Shown one piece after another: positions 21,816-34,010 of a DNA stretch of 64,000 nucleotides; position 1 is the first letter of the stretch, and each line of letters opens with the position of its first letter. Position numbers and translations under genes: made by a program. Source of the stretch: Dryocosmus kuriphilus (lineage: Eukaryota > Arthropoda > Insecta > Hymenoptera > Cynipidae); NCBI GenBank assembly GCA_038277395.1, contig CM076196.1, positions 96,106,385 through 96,170,384 of the forward strand, given 5' to 3'. The notes under the pieces are model-generated. The model had not been told where the DNA came from. It did no database searches and saw only the letters and a list, made by a program, of their open reading frames with translations.

Positions 21816-22667
21816 CGCTTAACTATTTGGTCATTATTTCTGATCATTATGCATATTTTAAAAATATTGCATTATTCTATAATGTTCTTATCTACGATTA
21901 TTATATATTACTTATTTGTATTGCATGCGATTAACTAATATTTTTTACATCTTTTCAGATATTTGTCCACATGGAGGGGGGGGGGGGGGGCAACTTTTTG
22001 TGAGGTACGCCACCTAAGCACTTCCGCAAACTTAGGTCCCGTATTGTATGGTTTTCAAGGCATTTTTATTGATTATAACCTTTTTCTGAAAAAAATAAAG
22101 TATTATACATTGGAATATTATAAAGGCAATTTGTAGCCGTTTTTAGATTTTTTTTTTTTTTGAGCAATTTGTAAACAGATCTATGAGCCAATTTTTTTTT
22201 GCTTATAGAAAGGTTTATGTTAATGCAGATAGCAAAAAAAATCTTGATTTTTGCAAATTTCTTTTTTTTTCTTCGCGTAAAAGATTTTCATATGCTCTGT
22301 ATAGCATCTCATATTTTCTAATTTATGAACGAAAGTCCAATGTGGAAAACTTGAAAGCAGAAAGTAGTTTTTTTTCTCATTTCTGCTCAAACTATGTTGC
22401 CCTGTGATGTAAATTGAAATTTCTTATTCAATATTAGCTGCTCATTCCATGAAAAAATTATTTATTAATATAAGCTAGCGCCCAGTTTTCCTTAAATATT
22501 GTAATATTACTAACTGTAATTTATTGCGACAAAAATATGCCATTCGTTATTGTTCGTTGATTTTATAAACAAATAAACTAATGGCGACAATGTGGACAAT
22601 TGTTTCACCTTGTCGATAAAAGCAAGGGGGGGTTCCAAACAGAAAGCTTGTTTATTTTGCTATTATT
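20079..22667. other. No gene seen; outer part of left inverted-repeat arm
   Basis: AT-rich, with an A-rich tract (21140-21216), an AT microsatellite (21773-21808) and a run of 16 G at about 21977. Short open frames are uninformative. From about 20730 the sequence is matched, reversed and diverged, at 46990-48990. Confidence 0.4.
21140..21216. repeat. A-rich homopolymer tract
   Basis: Two runs of A (about 23 and about 40) separated by ttttatttttt. Homopolymer length here is unlikely to be exact. Confidence 0.9.
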
Positions 22668-23975
22668 TTTGGATAAAGTTCCAAAAATCACTTACCTCCG
22701 ATTTCTTTGAAAATTCCTATACTTATGTATTTTGAGGACGCTGATAACGAATATGATAGTGAAAACACAGCAAATTGATTTTTATGGTGAGTACCATAAA
22801 AAAATGATGAAAATCATGGTTCATTTTCACTAAACCTTGCACGTCGATGTATTTTGATGCGCTGATTGCGAATATGATGGTGAAAATTCCCTTCAAAACT
22901 TTATCTTCAAGGTCAAAACCATGATAATCAACGAAAATCATGGCTTATTATAGGTCAACTGTTCCCATGTATTTTAACTCGTTACGAATATGATGGTCAA
23001 AATACCCGCAAATTTTATTTTCATCATGGTTTTGCTCATTTATCTCAGTAAACACAACAAATTTTGAAAACTATTTCAGACAAACGTTGTGTAACTTGCA
23101 AAAAATACACATTTTCTGGCCGGCGAATTTTTGCTCTACGAGCAATAGTTTTCGAGATATTCGAAGTTGAAGATGGAAAAGGTGAGGGGCGTGACTTATA
23201 GTATTTCTATGACTACTGGACTAGTCACATGTGTTGCCTTTTCTCCCCCACAAGATATTGCAAAAACGGAGGGGTGTGAGAAAAATATTTCTGTGACCAA
23301 TTAGAGGGGAGCCTTCCCGACCGCCCACAGGAGATTGGAAAGGGGTAAGGAGTGTGACTTGCACGAGGACTTGCAGTATTTATGTGACCAGTCACAAAAA
23401 TAAAAGCATTATTTCACGGAGAAAAAATAAAATATGTTCTGAAAAGCAAATACTTCAGAATTTTCACTAAACCTTGAATGGGTGGGGTTGGTTGAGATAT
23501 TTGGGAACAGGTGAACTATAAGAAACCATGATTTTCGTTCATTATGAATTTTGACTTTGAAAATAAAGTTTGAAGGGAATTTTCACCACCATATTCAGCA
23601 TTCTGACTCGCATCAAAATACATCGACATGCTGGGTTTAGTGAAAATCTGAAGTATTTGGTTTTTATAATATTTTTCATTTTTTTCTAGGAAAATAATGG
23701 TTTTACAGAAAAAAATATATTAAACATAAAAGATGTATCTTTTTTAGATTTACAGTTTTTATTTGAAACACTTTTTCTCTGTGAAAAAAAAATTTATTGA
23801 AATAAGCGCAAAAACATGATTTTTAAATGAGTTTCTTATGGTTTCACAATAGAAAATGAACATTTGCGGGTGTTTTCACTATCATATTCGTTATCAGCGC
23901 AGCGTCTCAAAATTACATAAGTATAGGGAATTTGAAAGAAATCGAAGGTAAGTGCTTTTCGGAACTTCACCCTTA
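22668..23975. repeat. 1.3-kb palindrome
   Basis: Sequence at 22668-23000 (ggataaagttcc, cttatgtattttgag, gataacgaatatgatagtg) reappears complemented at 23850-23975 (cactatcatattcgttatc and so on). Further inner pairs lie around 22830 and 23590 (ttcactaaacc..cgatgtattttgatgcg). The centre is near 23320. A reversed copy lies at about 45640-46990. No coding sequence. Probably a foldback element. Confidence 0.7.
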
Positions 23976-24065
23976 GCTGTCAAGTAAATAAAAATTATAC
24001 TATGATTACTGTTTTGGAAAATTTTGTTTTCAGTTTTTGTTTTGAGAGAGACAATGAGCTGTATA

Positions 24066-25006
24066 GTCCGGGCGAAATTGTCGGCATCGTGGAAAACGAA
24101 TTGTGACGGAAAAACTTTTTCATGGTCATGTTTATTGGACACAACATAATATGAAACATCGAGTTGCCACCGCGCAACTTGCTCTGTAATTTGTTTGAAC
24201 AAATTTTTAAAAACCAATTAGCAAAACTAAGTTTTTCGATCCAGGAAAAGTATGTTTCGATTTTCTAGTGACGATTATAACGAAAAAGGTCTCTTCTGGT
24301 TTTTTCGTAGGATGCACCGCCGTTCGAGTAAATAGCGTTCAAAGTTTTAAAAAAAGTCGCGATTTTTTTCGATTTTCGAGACCGTTTTTTTAGGCATGAA
24401 AAAAATATATTTTCGAAAACTGCTTTTACGGAAACCTATGCTGCAAACCTTCCTCTATAAAATGCATGTTATCAATTTTCGATAACCGAGTGGCAAACTC
24501 TTTATTTGGCATTAAACGTATATGTCAGCTCTGACTCTATGGCGTTGCTAAACTGCGCTATATGTTTATTGCAAAATAAAGAGGTTGCCACTCGGTTACC
24601 AAAAATTGATAACAGGCATTTTATAGAGGAAGGTTTGAGGTTTAGGTTCCGGTTTAAAGCAGTTTTTGAAAAATGTATTTGTTTCATGCCTAAATGTGGT
24701 CTCGAAAATCGAAAAAATCGCGTTTTTTGAAAATTTGAACGCTATTTACTCGAACACGGTGCCATTCTGCGAAAAACCACAAAGAGACCTTTTTCGTTTT
24801 TAATCGTCTAAAAAATCGAAGCATGCTTTTTCTGGATCGAAAAACTCAATTTTGCTAAATTGTTTAAAAAAATTTGTTCAAGCAAATTACAGGCAAGTTG
24901 CGCGGGTGGCAACTCGATGTTTTATATTCTGTTGGGGTCCATAAACATGATCATTGAAAAATTTCCGTCAGAATTCATTTCCACGATGCGACAATTTCGC
25001 CCGGAC
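24066..25006. mobile_element. 941-bp palindromic element flanked by TA
   Basis: The ends GTCCGGGCGAAATTGTCG (24066) and CGACAATTTCGCCCGGAC (to 25006) are perfect inverses, each bordered by TA. Arms pair over about 450 bp (for example cctctataaaatgcatgtta with aacaggcattttatagagg). The centre is near 24530. A TA duplication is what Tc1/mariner-class transposases produce, so it may be a nonautonomous foldback member. The right-arm copy is 60 bp longer at its centre. Confidence 0.75.
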
Positions 25007-25186
25007 TAGTAGGTACGAGGCACGTTCAGAAAGTAAGTGTACTGGTACTCCTCCACAGCTGTATGGAATACTTTTTCGACATGTTGGCAACACTGCCGCG
25101 TAGCCTGACCCCTCCCCTTCAAAACGAGACCAGTCCGAGGTTAGTGTGTTGAAAACTCTTGACGCAGTTGCATCTCTCGCGAAAAA

Positions 25187-25863
25187 ATGTCGATCGTATC
25201 TCCCGCCAAGTGCGAAATTCGCGCCGTCATTCGGCGTACTCGTTGTGAAGGGAAAAGCTTCAGTTGAGATTTATAATGAGGTGAAAAACTGTTTACGGTA
25301 ATGGAGCTATGAATCGTACGAGTGTGTACAAGTGGTGTCGCGAATTTAAAAATGGCCGTACTTTCGTGCGCGTGACGATCAGAGGAGCGGAAGACCTTCA
25401 ATTGTGGCTGACGAACTTGTGGAAAAAAATCGAGATTGTGGTCCGTGACGATCGCAGATTGACGTTAGATGATCTTTCTGCGATGTTTCTGCAAATATCC
25501 AGATCCCTGTTACACGAAAATATCACAGAAGCTCTCGGATATCGGAAATTGTCTGCGAGGTGGGTCTCAAAACAGCTGACAGAACAAGCACGGCCACGAA
25601 GCAAGTCCTGGACTCTTTTGGATGGGACGTTTTGAACCACCCCCGTATTCCCCTGACCTGGCTGCTTCAGATTTCCATCTCTTCACTTCCCTTAAGGTGC
25701 ACATGTGTGGAAAAAAGTTTTCAACGGACGAGGAGGTGAAGGGGGAGGTGGAGAAGTGGGCGAAAGAGCTGGCGGGGGAGACTTCTTCGAGGCAGGCATC
25801 AAAAAATTGTTCCCCGCGGCTCACACTTGCATCGAGAGGGATGGTGACTATGTCGAAAAATAA
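25187..25863 (+). pseudogene. Mariner transposase, frameshifted and lacking its central part
   Basis: The start MSIVSPAKCEIRAVI fits the N-terminal helix-turn-helix region. It continues through NRTSVYKWCREFKNGRTFV and IVVRDDRRLTLDDLSAMF to WVSKQLTEQ. It then jumps to PPYSPDLAASDFHLFTSLKV and the C-terminal EEVKGEVEKWAKELAG, ending VEK*. The catalytic core that carries the first two acidic residues of the D,D34D triad is deleted; YSPDLA holds the last. Several frameshifts are present (near 25240, 25375 and 25590). It is nonfunctional. Flanking TIRs are intact, so it could be moved only by a transposase supplied from elsewhere. Confidence 0.85.
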
Positions 25864-25873
25864 ACTTACATAT

Positions 25874-27276
25874 TGTAAGGCCTTACTTTTTTTTGAGGGC
25901 TAATTATAGTAATAATTCAAACACGAGAGAAAAACAAGAAGTAATTTTCTTTTAATACAATTTATGCAAATCTGACAATTACAAATAGAACTTAATACTA
26001 TGTCGTTATCCACGTAAAGTTTCGTACATTTAACCGTCTCTGGTTAGGAGTGACCCTAAGTTTATTCGGTCCCTATGATAGACGAGTAAATAATAGGAAA
26101 AATGATTTATCTTAGCTAATATGCCGCGAAGAGCTCAAAATGAGAAAAACTTTATTTATATCGCCTTTACACAAACGCATACATTTCATCGAGATCTCCC
26201 CTTTTTTTTATAGGGTTATGGGTTAATCTCTATTTTATCTGAGTAGTTAGCAAGGAAACGTGACAATAACACGATAAAAATCAAAGAAATTACACCAACA
26301 CGTGATTTGAAGCGAGACCCCCGCCTGTCTGAGAAAAGAAAAGAAAAAAAAAACCCCTTCTCTCCTGTCAGTTCTTCCTACTCGGAGTCGCCTCGATGCG
26401 GATCGACCGTAATTTACAGCCGACCAGCCATCAGCTAGTACCGTTCCTATGAGGTAGTCCCAGACACGGGGTTAGAGGGGATTCCTCGTCCAGTGCCGAG
26501 TACCACACCACAGGGCCGTCTATCAGTTCTTGTGAACCCCTTGAAGCGTTACGGACACGGAGCCAAGGATATTTTGCCTTTGCCCAGTGCCGTATACACA
26601 GCAGAAAGGTTCTTTTCTTTCTCTAAATGACAAGATAAAAAAAATGTGTGCAGTGTCACGGACACAGGAATAAAATCAAGGTGCTTTACCCCGGTGCGCA
26701 TACACAGCAAAAAAAAAGGAAAACTCTAGTTGTCCCTACAAAATACTCCTCTGGTTTAAGAGACGGAGATGACCGCTCTTTCCCCAATAAGGAAGATGCA
26801 CTCCTCGAACCGTGGCTCAAGAGAAGGCCTCGAACTGGAGGTGCATGCTTCCTTTATGGACCTAGCTTTTGTTCCCTTTAGCGAGAGCCTAGTTCATCGG
26901 CCCTCTTGTTGTGGGTGGCCCGCACTACTTCATTGCTGGTTGGCTCTCTCGGGCACGAGAGATGGGGGAGAGAGAAGGAGTGGCATTGCGTTATGCGGGT
27001 GATGCTTCCGCCTCCGTCTCCTCCTCTCTCGTGTTCTGTCCTTCTCTAGCTCACTGCAGTGAGATAGAGAAGCGCTAGCATTTCCCCCCTTTCTTTTTCT
27101 TTGTTTGTTTTTTTTTTTTTTTTTTTCTTTTTACAAATGTGGCTATCTTATTATTACGAGGGTCGTCACTTATTCTAAACAATTATCATTTAATTTATCT
27201 TATAATCTAAATTTTCCCCCTTACTCCTAAATACTACAAATTAAATTCTGTTCATTAATCTTAACTAAGTCTTGCA
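25874..27276 (-). repeat. LTR (3' LTR of the minus-strand element)
   Basis: Begins tgtaaggccttac and ends aagtcttgca on the plus strand. It contains GC-rich stretches and a homopolymer T run near 27108. It is almost identical to 32053-33478 except for homopolymer length and scattered indels, consistent with recent insertion. Confidence 0.9.
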
Positions 27277-28214
27277 AAGCCCCCCCAAATCCTAGAAGAA
27301 AAAAGAAAAACAATTAATTTTTCTTTTAGGATTTGTTTTGACCTCATAGTGCTGATCTTTAGATCTTCCTTTTCTTATGCGCGACATTTTCGCGGTTTTG
27401 ACTCGTAGGTCCGGTGAACCATATACCCTGAATTCGCGCTGCAAACACCTTGTCGATGGCGCTGCTCGGCTTCTTCTTCTCGCTGGCGTTTCCTTTCTTC
27501 GGATAAGGGTTGGCGAGGCTTTTTTGAGAGGATTCGGAGCATACTGGAAGGCTTATCCCGTAGTCCGCTTGAGCTCAAGGACGTCATCTAATGGCATTCC
27601 AAAATTATTTTTTTTTATATCTTCTTATTTTCAGGAACTATATTTTCTTTTTTCTAGTTCCGGAGTCGTCAGGTCACACACCATTGGTGTATAGGGTATG
27701 CGACCCAAATCCTGGTTGATGGTCCTCAGGATGCGTTTTTTGTGCAGCGTCTTCCTTCAGTCGCGCACGTCGCAGAACACTCTGCATCCTAAGCACACAG
27801 GGTGGGAACTGGATTTCTTGTGTGCCCGGCAACTCCTCATGCGGCTCTTCGTCTGGAAAGCCTTTCCTGGGGCTGGAGCGTGCACCCCTCGTCCCTCTTT
27901 CAGATTAATTTCTTCGTGGCCTTGCGTGGAGAATATAGCTGCCTTCCAAGTGATGTGTCCAGGCAATGACGTCATCACCTGTCTGCACCATGACGCTTCG
28001 CTTGTTGAGGAAAGTGGTTAGAGTGCTGGCATTCATTTCGCTTCTAAGTCTCTGCCACAAGTGAGCCTGCACTTTCCTTGTTCAACCTCCCTCACCTCGT
28101 GTAATGAGCTATGAGAGTGGAAGGGGTTGAAGGTAGTGAGAGGGCGTCCCCCCTTCCTACATGACTTCTCCCTTCTCCCCTTCCCAGTACGCCTTTATGT
28201 CCCGCGCGTGAAAA
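27277..28214. other. Gypsy internal region between integrase and 3' LTR, no clear gene
   Basis: No minus-strand frame here resembles env or another known domain. The longest open frames are on the plus strand, antisense to the element, and look incidental. A short minus frame at 27375-27587 is Arg/Glu-rich (SEERKRQREEEAEQRHRQ) and unassigned. Confidence 0.4.
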
Positions 28215-29104
28215 TTACCTCTCAGTTTTCATCTTCGGGTGCAACAGAGTGTAGGTGTTGAAACTCGTGCGGTCTCCGACTCGGTAAGGCCCTTCATAAA
28301 TCTCCAAGAACTTTGCCGCTCTGCCCAGAAGTGCATTAGAGGCATGACCTGCCTTCACTAGAACTAACTTGTCCCTTTCATAAACGGTGCTGGTTCTCTC
28401 TTTGTTTGTTCTCTCATTCCTTCTCTCACTTTTCCTTTTAATCCGGTTCCAAATGAGGAGGTTTCTCTCTCCAACTGTTTCTTCCTCTAGCCGTGGTTTG
28501 TCCGTCAAGTATTCATCCCAGAATCTCCGAGGCTTTTCCCCATATAGTGCTTCGTGTGGTGACATCTCAATTGTGTCGTGGTGTACATCATTCATAATGG
28601 TTTCGATGGTCTGTAGGTGTGAAAACCATTTGCTGTGTGAGTCAGGATTCAGAAACGTGCGGAGGAATCGCGCTAGTTCACGATTTACGCGTTCCACCAT
28701 ATTGGCTTGGGGATTTCATATCGAGGTGAGTGTCCTTTTAATATCTCTTTCCTTTAAAGCTTCTATCCACTTCTTGCCGGTGAATTGTGTCCCTCTGTCC
28801 GTTATAACTCTGCCTGGTTTCCGACATTGTGTATGAAATCGTCCAGCTTCGCAATCGTGGCTTGGCAAGTGGCCCTTCTCAAAGGGTATAATTTAGTAAA
28901 CTTCGTGAATGTGTCAATCATTGCCAGCACATATTCGAAACCATATTGAGATCGCGGAAGTGGCCCGAAGAAATCAATTGATACGGAATCTAAGGGATGT
29001 TCGGGAACAATTGCTTCTTGTTGGACTTGAGGTGCGGCCGTCGGGATCTTATTTCGCTGACAAGAGTCGCAAATCCTCACTTGTTCTTTGGGCAGTTTTT
29101 TCAC
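28215..29104 (-). pseudogene. Gypsy integrase
   Basis: From 29104: VRICDSCQRNKIPTA contains the CxxC of the zinc-binding region. HPLDSVSIDFFGPLP carries the first catalytic Asp, and YVLAMIDTFTKFTKLYPLR the second Asp region. The frame breaks near 28800. The second piece (28700-28215) has MVERVNRELARFLRTFL, a core-end segment, then MSPHEALYGEKPRRF and a basic C-terminal domain with FLEIYEGPYRV. Frameshifted, so inactive as assembled. Confidence 0.85.
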
Positions 29105-29395
29105 CTTTGTATGATAGTAAGATTCGCGTACAAGTTGGTGTGTCTTGTGCGCGCCTACATGTCCATATGCTCATGGCATTCCTTGACGAAAAGTCGAAAT
29201 AAACTTTTTGGTTAGATACGGTTTCTTGGTTAGTTGCTCCTTTTTGTACAAAATATTATTTTCCAAAATGTATCTCATTGTGTCGATGTTTTTCCTTAAA
29301 ATTTTTTTTTTAATTCACGTATATTCTTTTCCCGGTCTTGCTCATTTACGATGCTCTCTCACATCCTCTCTTTAGTATTGGTGTACACTGGTGTT

Positions 29396-29640
29396 TCAAA
29401 TAGTTGAGTTGGATAATTTTATCATTTTTTTTTTGCGTTCCCATCGTCGTGTTGGGTGACTGCGGCTTAATGTGTCGGCAGCAACATTTCTCTTACCAGG
29501 GCAATGCTCAATACTCAGGTCGTAATCCTGAAATGCTAAAATCCAGCGTGTAATTCGGGCGTTAGTGAACTTGCAAGTTCGCAAGAATGTGAGTGCCATA
29601 TGGTCGGTGCGATTCACAATTCTTCCTCCCATCACGTAAG
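29396..29640 (-). pseudogene. Gypsy RNase H (C-terminal part)
   Basis: RTDHMALTFLRTCKFTNARI, then ITRWILAFQDYDLSIEHCPG, then KRNVAADTLSR is the typical end of a Ty3/Gypsy RNase H, with the ADxLSR aspartate. Frames upstream (29640-30200) are broken. Confidence 0.85.
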
Positions 29641-30194
29641 TTTGGAACTTCTGCAGTTCCCATACTATCGCCAGTAGCTCTTTTTCCGTTGTGAAGTATC
29701 CTAGTTCAGGTCCTTTGAGCGTTCGACTTGCTAGGGCGATTAATTTTTTATTTTTTGTTCATCTTGTTGATAGAGGATTGCCCCAAGGGCCATAATAACT
29801 CGCGTCGGTCTCCAGATAATATTCCTTCCTTGGGTCTGGATAATATAGAATAATATCCTGACATAAAAGTTCTTTTATTCTATTGAAACTGTCCTGGTGT
29901 TTCGTTGTTCACGCCCAGCGTACATTCTTCCTAACGAGTTCCAGTAAGGGTAGGATTTCCTCTGCGTGTTTATCTGAAAAGCGAGTGTAGAAATTAATCA
30001 CCCCCAAAAATCCTCGAAGTTGTCGGAGATTCCTTGGGGGTGGGAAATCCTTTATCCCCTGGATTTTCTCTGGATCTGGGCAGATTCCTTCGTGGTTAGT
30101 ATGAAACCTAAGAAGCGCACCTGCTTCTGAAAAATCGTGATTTTTCGAGATTTAGAGTCAAATTTATGCTTCTTTTATTCATCCAAAGAGCTCA

Positions 30195-30677
30195 TCCAGG
30201 TGTTGGAGATGTTGTTGCTCAGACTCGGAGACAATAAGAATATCGTCCACGAATGTCAGAATGTGGTCACCGATTCCACACAAAATCGAGTCTAGTCCCC
30301 GTACCAGAGCAGCCGTGCTTATTTTTAGTCCGAACGGAACGACTTTAAAGTGGTACGTCTTTCCCCTGTGCTAGAAAGCAGTGTATTTTTCTGGAGCTTG
30401 GATGCAAGGCGATTTGCCAGAAGCTGCTGGTCATGTCCAGGCTAGACATGACGCGAGCTCCTAGACAATTTTGGAAAATAACCTCCGTAGTTTCCGGTCC
30501 TTCCCAGTCCTCAATTAGGATATTATTTAATTTCCTGGCATCCAAACACAACCTAATGCTACCATCCTTTTTCTTTACCGGGACTATTGGGTTAATGTGG
30601 GGGCTGTCAGATCTCTGTATAATCCCCTCCTCCAACATTCGGTTTATCTCTTGTTGGACCTGGTCTCTATACGCCAT
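30195..30677 (-). pseudogene. Gypsy reverse transcriptase
   Basis: Starts YRDQVQQEINRMLEEGIIQR, then SPHINPIVPVKKKDGSIRLC and VMSSLDMTSSFWQIALH. After a frame break at about 30360 it continues as FKVVPFGLK and the catalytic HILTFVDDILIVSESE box (minus strand, about 30270-30225). This copies element RNA into DNA in virus-like particles. Frameshifts inactivate it as assembled. Confidence 0.9.
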
Positions 30678-30869
30678 CGGTATCGGGTAACTGCGATTTA
30701 TAAAGGGTGTGTCTGTTTTGATTTTTAATTTATACTGAAAATTTTTTAATTTACCCAGTCTTTCTTGGAATATCGCTCGATGCTTGAAAAGGATTTTTTT
30801 GTAAAGCTGTTCTTGTAAGCGCCTTCCTCCAGATGCGTGGTTGTTAGGATCTCATTGAATCTCTGTTCC

Positions 30870-31320
30870 TCAGACATTGGAAAAATTTGTTAGGTTATTC
30901 AAGGAATTTATTATCGTATGGTCATTGATATCATCCAAGGATTCTTCATCACGATATATTTTCAACGTCGGATTTCCTTCCAGATTCTGAAATTCCAACA
31001 AATGGTCCTTGAGGTCGATGCGTGCTTCCAAATCTTCCAACAGGTCGATTCCGATAATACACGCTCGTGCGAGCTTGGGCACAATCATAATGTCGCTTGT
31101 ACTTGACATTCCTGCAGTTGGACATTCAAAAAAATTTGTTTCTTCAGACGAGTAGTTATTTTGCCTCGAGTGGACCACGCACTGCAATCCCCGTCAAAGG
31201 CAGTATTGGGAAACTTTCAAATTTTTTTTTTTTTCATCGTAAAACTCTTCTGAGAGACAAGTGGTTTCGGCCCCCCGTGTCGACCAAAGCCTTAATTGGC
31301 ACGCCCCCAATTTCCTAAAA
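30870..31320 (-). pseudogene. Gypsy aspartic protease region
   Basis: On the minus strand near 31310-31250 a frame reads IGGVPIKALVDTGGRNHLSL, with the retropepsin VDTG motif. After a frameshift, VPKLARACIIGIDLLEDLEA at about 31085-31020 matches the ILG-type second half. This places protease upstream of reverse transcriptase as in Ty3/Gypsy. Confidence 0.75.
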
Positions 31321-31448
31321 TAGGTGGTGTAGCATCTTGGGCGTCGAGGTCGTTGAGCCTTCCCTCCGGGTTCTACAAAAGATCTGCTCGTGGGTTATAT
31401 AGGCCATTTATTAGGATTGAATCTGCCACGTCTAACTTGATGTTTTTC

Positions 31449-31730
31449 CTAGACGTGGCCGCAATTAGTTTCCATCTGCTTCATCTTCTCGTCCCACCTA
31501 TTCTCACACTTTTCTCTATCTCGTCTGTCTTCTTCAAATCTTTTTCTGATCTGTCTTTCTAGCTCCATCAGTCGCTTTAGGTATGGGTTGTCCTCTGTCT
31601 CTTCTTCTAAAGGAACATTTTGCCCACCTGAAGATGCCTGCTCTTCTATTCTTTGATCACCCTCCATGTTTTCCTCACCGTCTGAAATCTCTTCTCCTAT
31701 TCTCCTTCTTCCCCGTGTCATAATGCTCAT
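31449..31730 (-). pseudogene. Gypsy gag-like frame
   Basis: An open frame of about 93 codons begins MSIMTRGRRRIGEEISDGEE and is Glu/Arg-rich with a coiled-coil-like stretch (LKRLMELERQIRKRFEEDRR). It lies where gag is expected, 320 bp inside the 5' LTR. It is very short for gag, and no CCHC knuckle is visible, so the polyprotein is probably internally deleted. Confidence 0.5.
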
Positions 31731-32033
31731 TTCTATTATTCGAAAAAAAATATTTCTTCAAGATCTTTTAAATGCCTCGCTATTGTTTTTGTCTAAAAAA
31801 ATTCGTCTAATAGGTGCATCCCCATTCTGGGTGATTTTCTGGCTAGTTGCTGGTGGTAAATAAATCCTCACAAAATCTCGCTTCCCAACAGTCTGTCTAA
31901 AGCCTCGTGGGTACTCCTCTTCTCCGACTCTCTTCTCGCCAATAGTTTCTCTAATTACGTCCTTAGTGACTTTACTTTTATTCTGGTTATTCACAACTAA
32001 AAAAAAAATTCCTTTTGTTTTAAAACTCTCGTG

Positions 32034-32052
32034 CCCCACGTTGGGCGCCAAT
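32034..32052 (-). promoter_or_regulatory. Primer-binding-like site of the Gypsy element
   Basis: Next to the 5' LTR on the minus strand the sequence reads TTGGCGCCCAACGTGGGGC. The TGG start pairs with a tRNA 3' CCA end. The exact tRNA is not assigned. Confidence 0.6.
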
Positions 32053-33478
32053 TGTAAGGCCTCACTTTTTTTTGAGGGCCAATTATAGTAATAATTCAAA
32101 CACGAGAGAGAAAACAAGAAGTAATTTTCTTTTAATACAATTTATTCAAATCTGACAATTACAAATAGAACTTAATACTATGTCGTTATCCACGTAAAGT
32201 TTCGTACATTTAACCGTCTCTGGTTAGGAGTGACCCTAAGTTTATTCGGTCCCTATGATACACGAGTAAATAAATAAGAAAAAATGATTTATCTTAGCTA
32301 ATATGCCGCGAAGAGCTCAAAATGAGAAAAACTTTATTTATATCGCCTTTACACAAACGCATACATTTCATCGAGATCTCCCCCGATTTTTTTTATAGGG
32401 TTATGGGTTAATCTCTCTTTTTTATCTGAGTAGTTAGCAAAAGAAACGTGACAATAACACGATAACAATGAAAGAAATTACACCAACACGTGATTTGAAG
32501 CGAGACCCCCCGCCTGTCCTGAGAAAAGAAAAGAAAAAAAAAAAACCCCCCTTCTCTCCAGTCAGTTCTTCCACTCGGAGTCGCCTCGATGCGGATCGAC
32601 CGTAATTTACAGCCGACCAGCCACCAGCTAGTCCGTTCCTATGAGGAGTCCCGGACACGGGGCGTTAGAGGGGATTCCTCGTCCAGTGCCGAGTACCCAC
32701 CACAGGGCCCGTCTATCAGTTCTTGTGAACCCCCTTGAAGCGTTACGAACACGGAGCCAAGGATATTTTGCCTTTGCCCAGTGCCGTAATGCACAGCAGA
32801 AAGGTTATTTTTCTTTCTCTAAATGACAAGATAAAAAAAAAAATGTGTGCAGTGTCACGGACACAGGAATAAAATCAAGGTGCTTTACCCCGGTGCCGCA
32901 TACACAGCAAAAAAAAAAAGGAAAACTCTAGTTGTCCCTACAAAATACTCCTCTGGTTTAAGAGACGGAGATGACCGCTCTTTCCCCAATAAGGAAGATG
33001 CACTCCTCGAACCGTGGCTCAAGAGAAGGCCTCGAACTGGAGGTGCATGCTTCCTTTATGGACCTAGCTTTTGTTCCCTTTAGCGAGAGCCTAGTTCATC
33101 GGCCCTCTTGTTGTGGGTGGCCCGCACTACTTCATTGCTGGTTGGCTCTCTCGGGGCACGAGAGATGGGGAGAGAGAAGGAGTGGCATTGCGTTATGCGG
33201 GTGATGCTTCCGCCTCCGTCTCTCCCTCTCGTGTTCTGTCTTTCTCTAGCTCACTGCAGTGAGATAGAGAAGCGCTAGCATTTCCCCCCCCTTTTTTTTT
33301 TTCTTTGTTTGTTTTTTTTTCCTTTTTTTTTCTTTTTACAAATGTGGCTATCTTATTATTACGAGGGTCGTCACTTATTCTAAACAATTATCATTTAATT
33401 ATCTTATAATCTAAATTTCCCCCTTACTCCTAAATACTACAAATTAATTCTGTTCATTAATCTTAACTAAGTCTTGCA
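32053..33478 (-). repeat. LTR (5' LTR of the minus-strand element)
   Basis: The direct repeat of 25874-27276, from tgtaaggcctcac to gtcttgca. It is followed at once by the ATAT target duplication and the 3' tail of the mariner element. Confidence 0.9.
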
Positions 33479-34010
33479 ATATGTACAAGTGTAACCAACT
33501 ATGTTTTTGTTTTAATAATTTTTGTTTGAAGCCTACATAAATTGAGTACACTTACTTTCTGGACGTGCCTCGTAATCATCGTCTGAGATGACTGTATCAT
33601 GTCATATGTTGTTTACGGACAGTGAGCTGCGGGGTAGGGTCTCACGAGAGAGGACGAAGGTGATGGGGCCCTTTCAGGTGAGTATGCTTGGAACTCTTTT
33701 TGACGCTGTCGCAGAATTGTTATGTTTAGGGTTTTAAATGTTTTTCAGAGCTTTGTGCAGATTTTCAAAGATTTTAACGAAATATAAAGAAATATAAGTC
33801 CAAAAAGTGTACAGAATACTGAATACACTAGGGAATCGGTTTCAGTGGCCCTCCATTTGTGTTTTCCAAGAAATCTGCCGAGCTCGGATAACAATAGAGC
33901 TTGGGCGGTGTGATTCGAGGGGTCGGAGGGAAAATTCACCTACACTGTAGCCACAAAGTGGGTAGTGCCCTAACCCCATTCAACTCGTATCACTAACGTG
34001 GATTTTTATC

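Larger units (their letters stand above)
25874..33478 (-). mobile_element. Ty3/Gypsy LTR retrotransposon, full length, minus orientation
   Basis: Two LTRs of about 1.4 kb (TG...CA) flank 4.8 kb of coding remnants. The 4-bp target duplication ATAT is at 25870-25873 and 33479-33482. The coding order on the minus strand is gag-like, protease (VDTG), reverse transcriptase (FVDD), RNase H, integrase. Integrase after RNase H is the Ty3/Gypsy order. A primer-binding-like site lies at 32034-32052, and a G-run (gggggg on the minus strand at 27280-27286) next to the other LTR may be the polypurine tract. I saw no env-like frame between integrase and the LTR. Reading frames are broken by many indels. 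Confidence 0.9.
25016..33572 (+). mobile_element. Mariner element, internally deleted, with nested LTR retrotransposon
   Basis: The TIRs CGAGGCACGTTCAGAAAGTA (25016) and tactttctggacgtgcctcg (to 33572) are near-perfect inverses flanked by TA (25014-25015 and 33573-33574). Without the nested Gypsy element at 25874-33478 it is about 950 bp, shorter than the usual 1.3 kb of mariners. The TIR and transposase resemble the mariner family of insects. The Gypsy insertion lies just after the transposase stop. Confidence 0.9.

Noticed and set aside
24506..24730. 74-residue frame in the TA-flanked palindrome
   Set aside because: Overlaps the hairpin centre and is not conserved as protein in the mirrored arm or right-arm copy.
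26648..28021. Plus-strand frames in the Gypsy element and its LTRs (also at 32847-33204)
   Set aside because: Antisense to recognisable retroelement domains or inside LTRs; no known domain.
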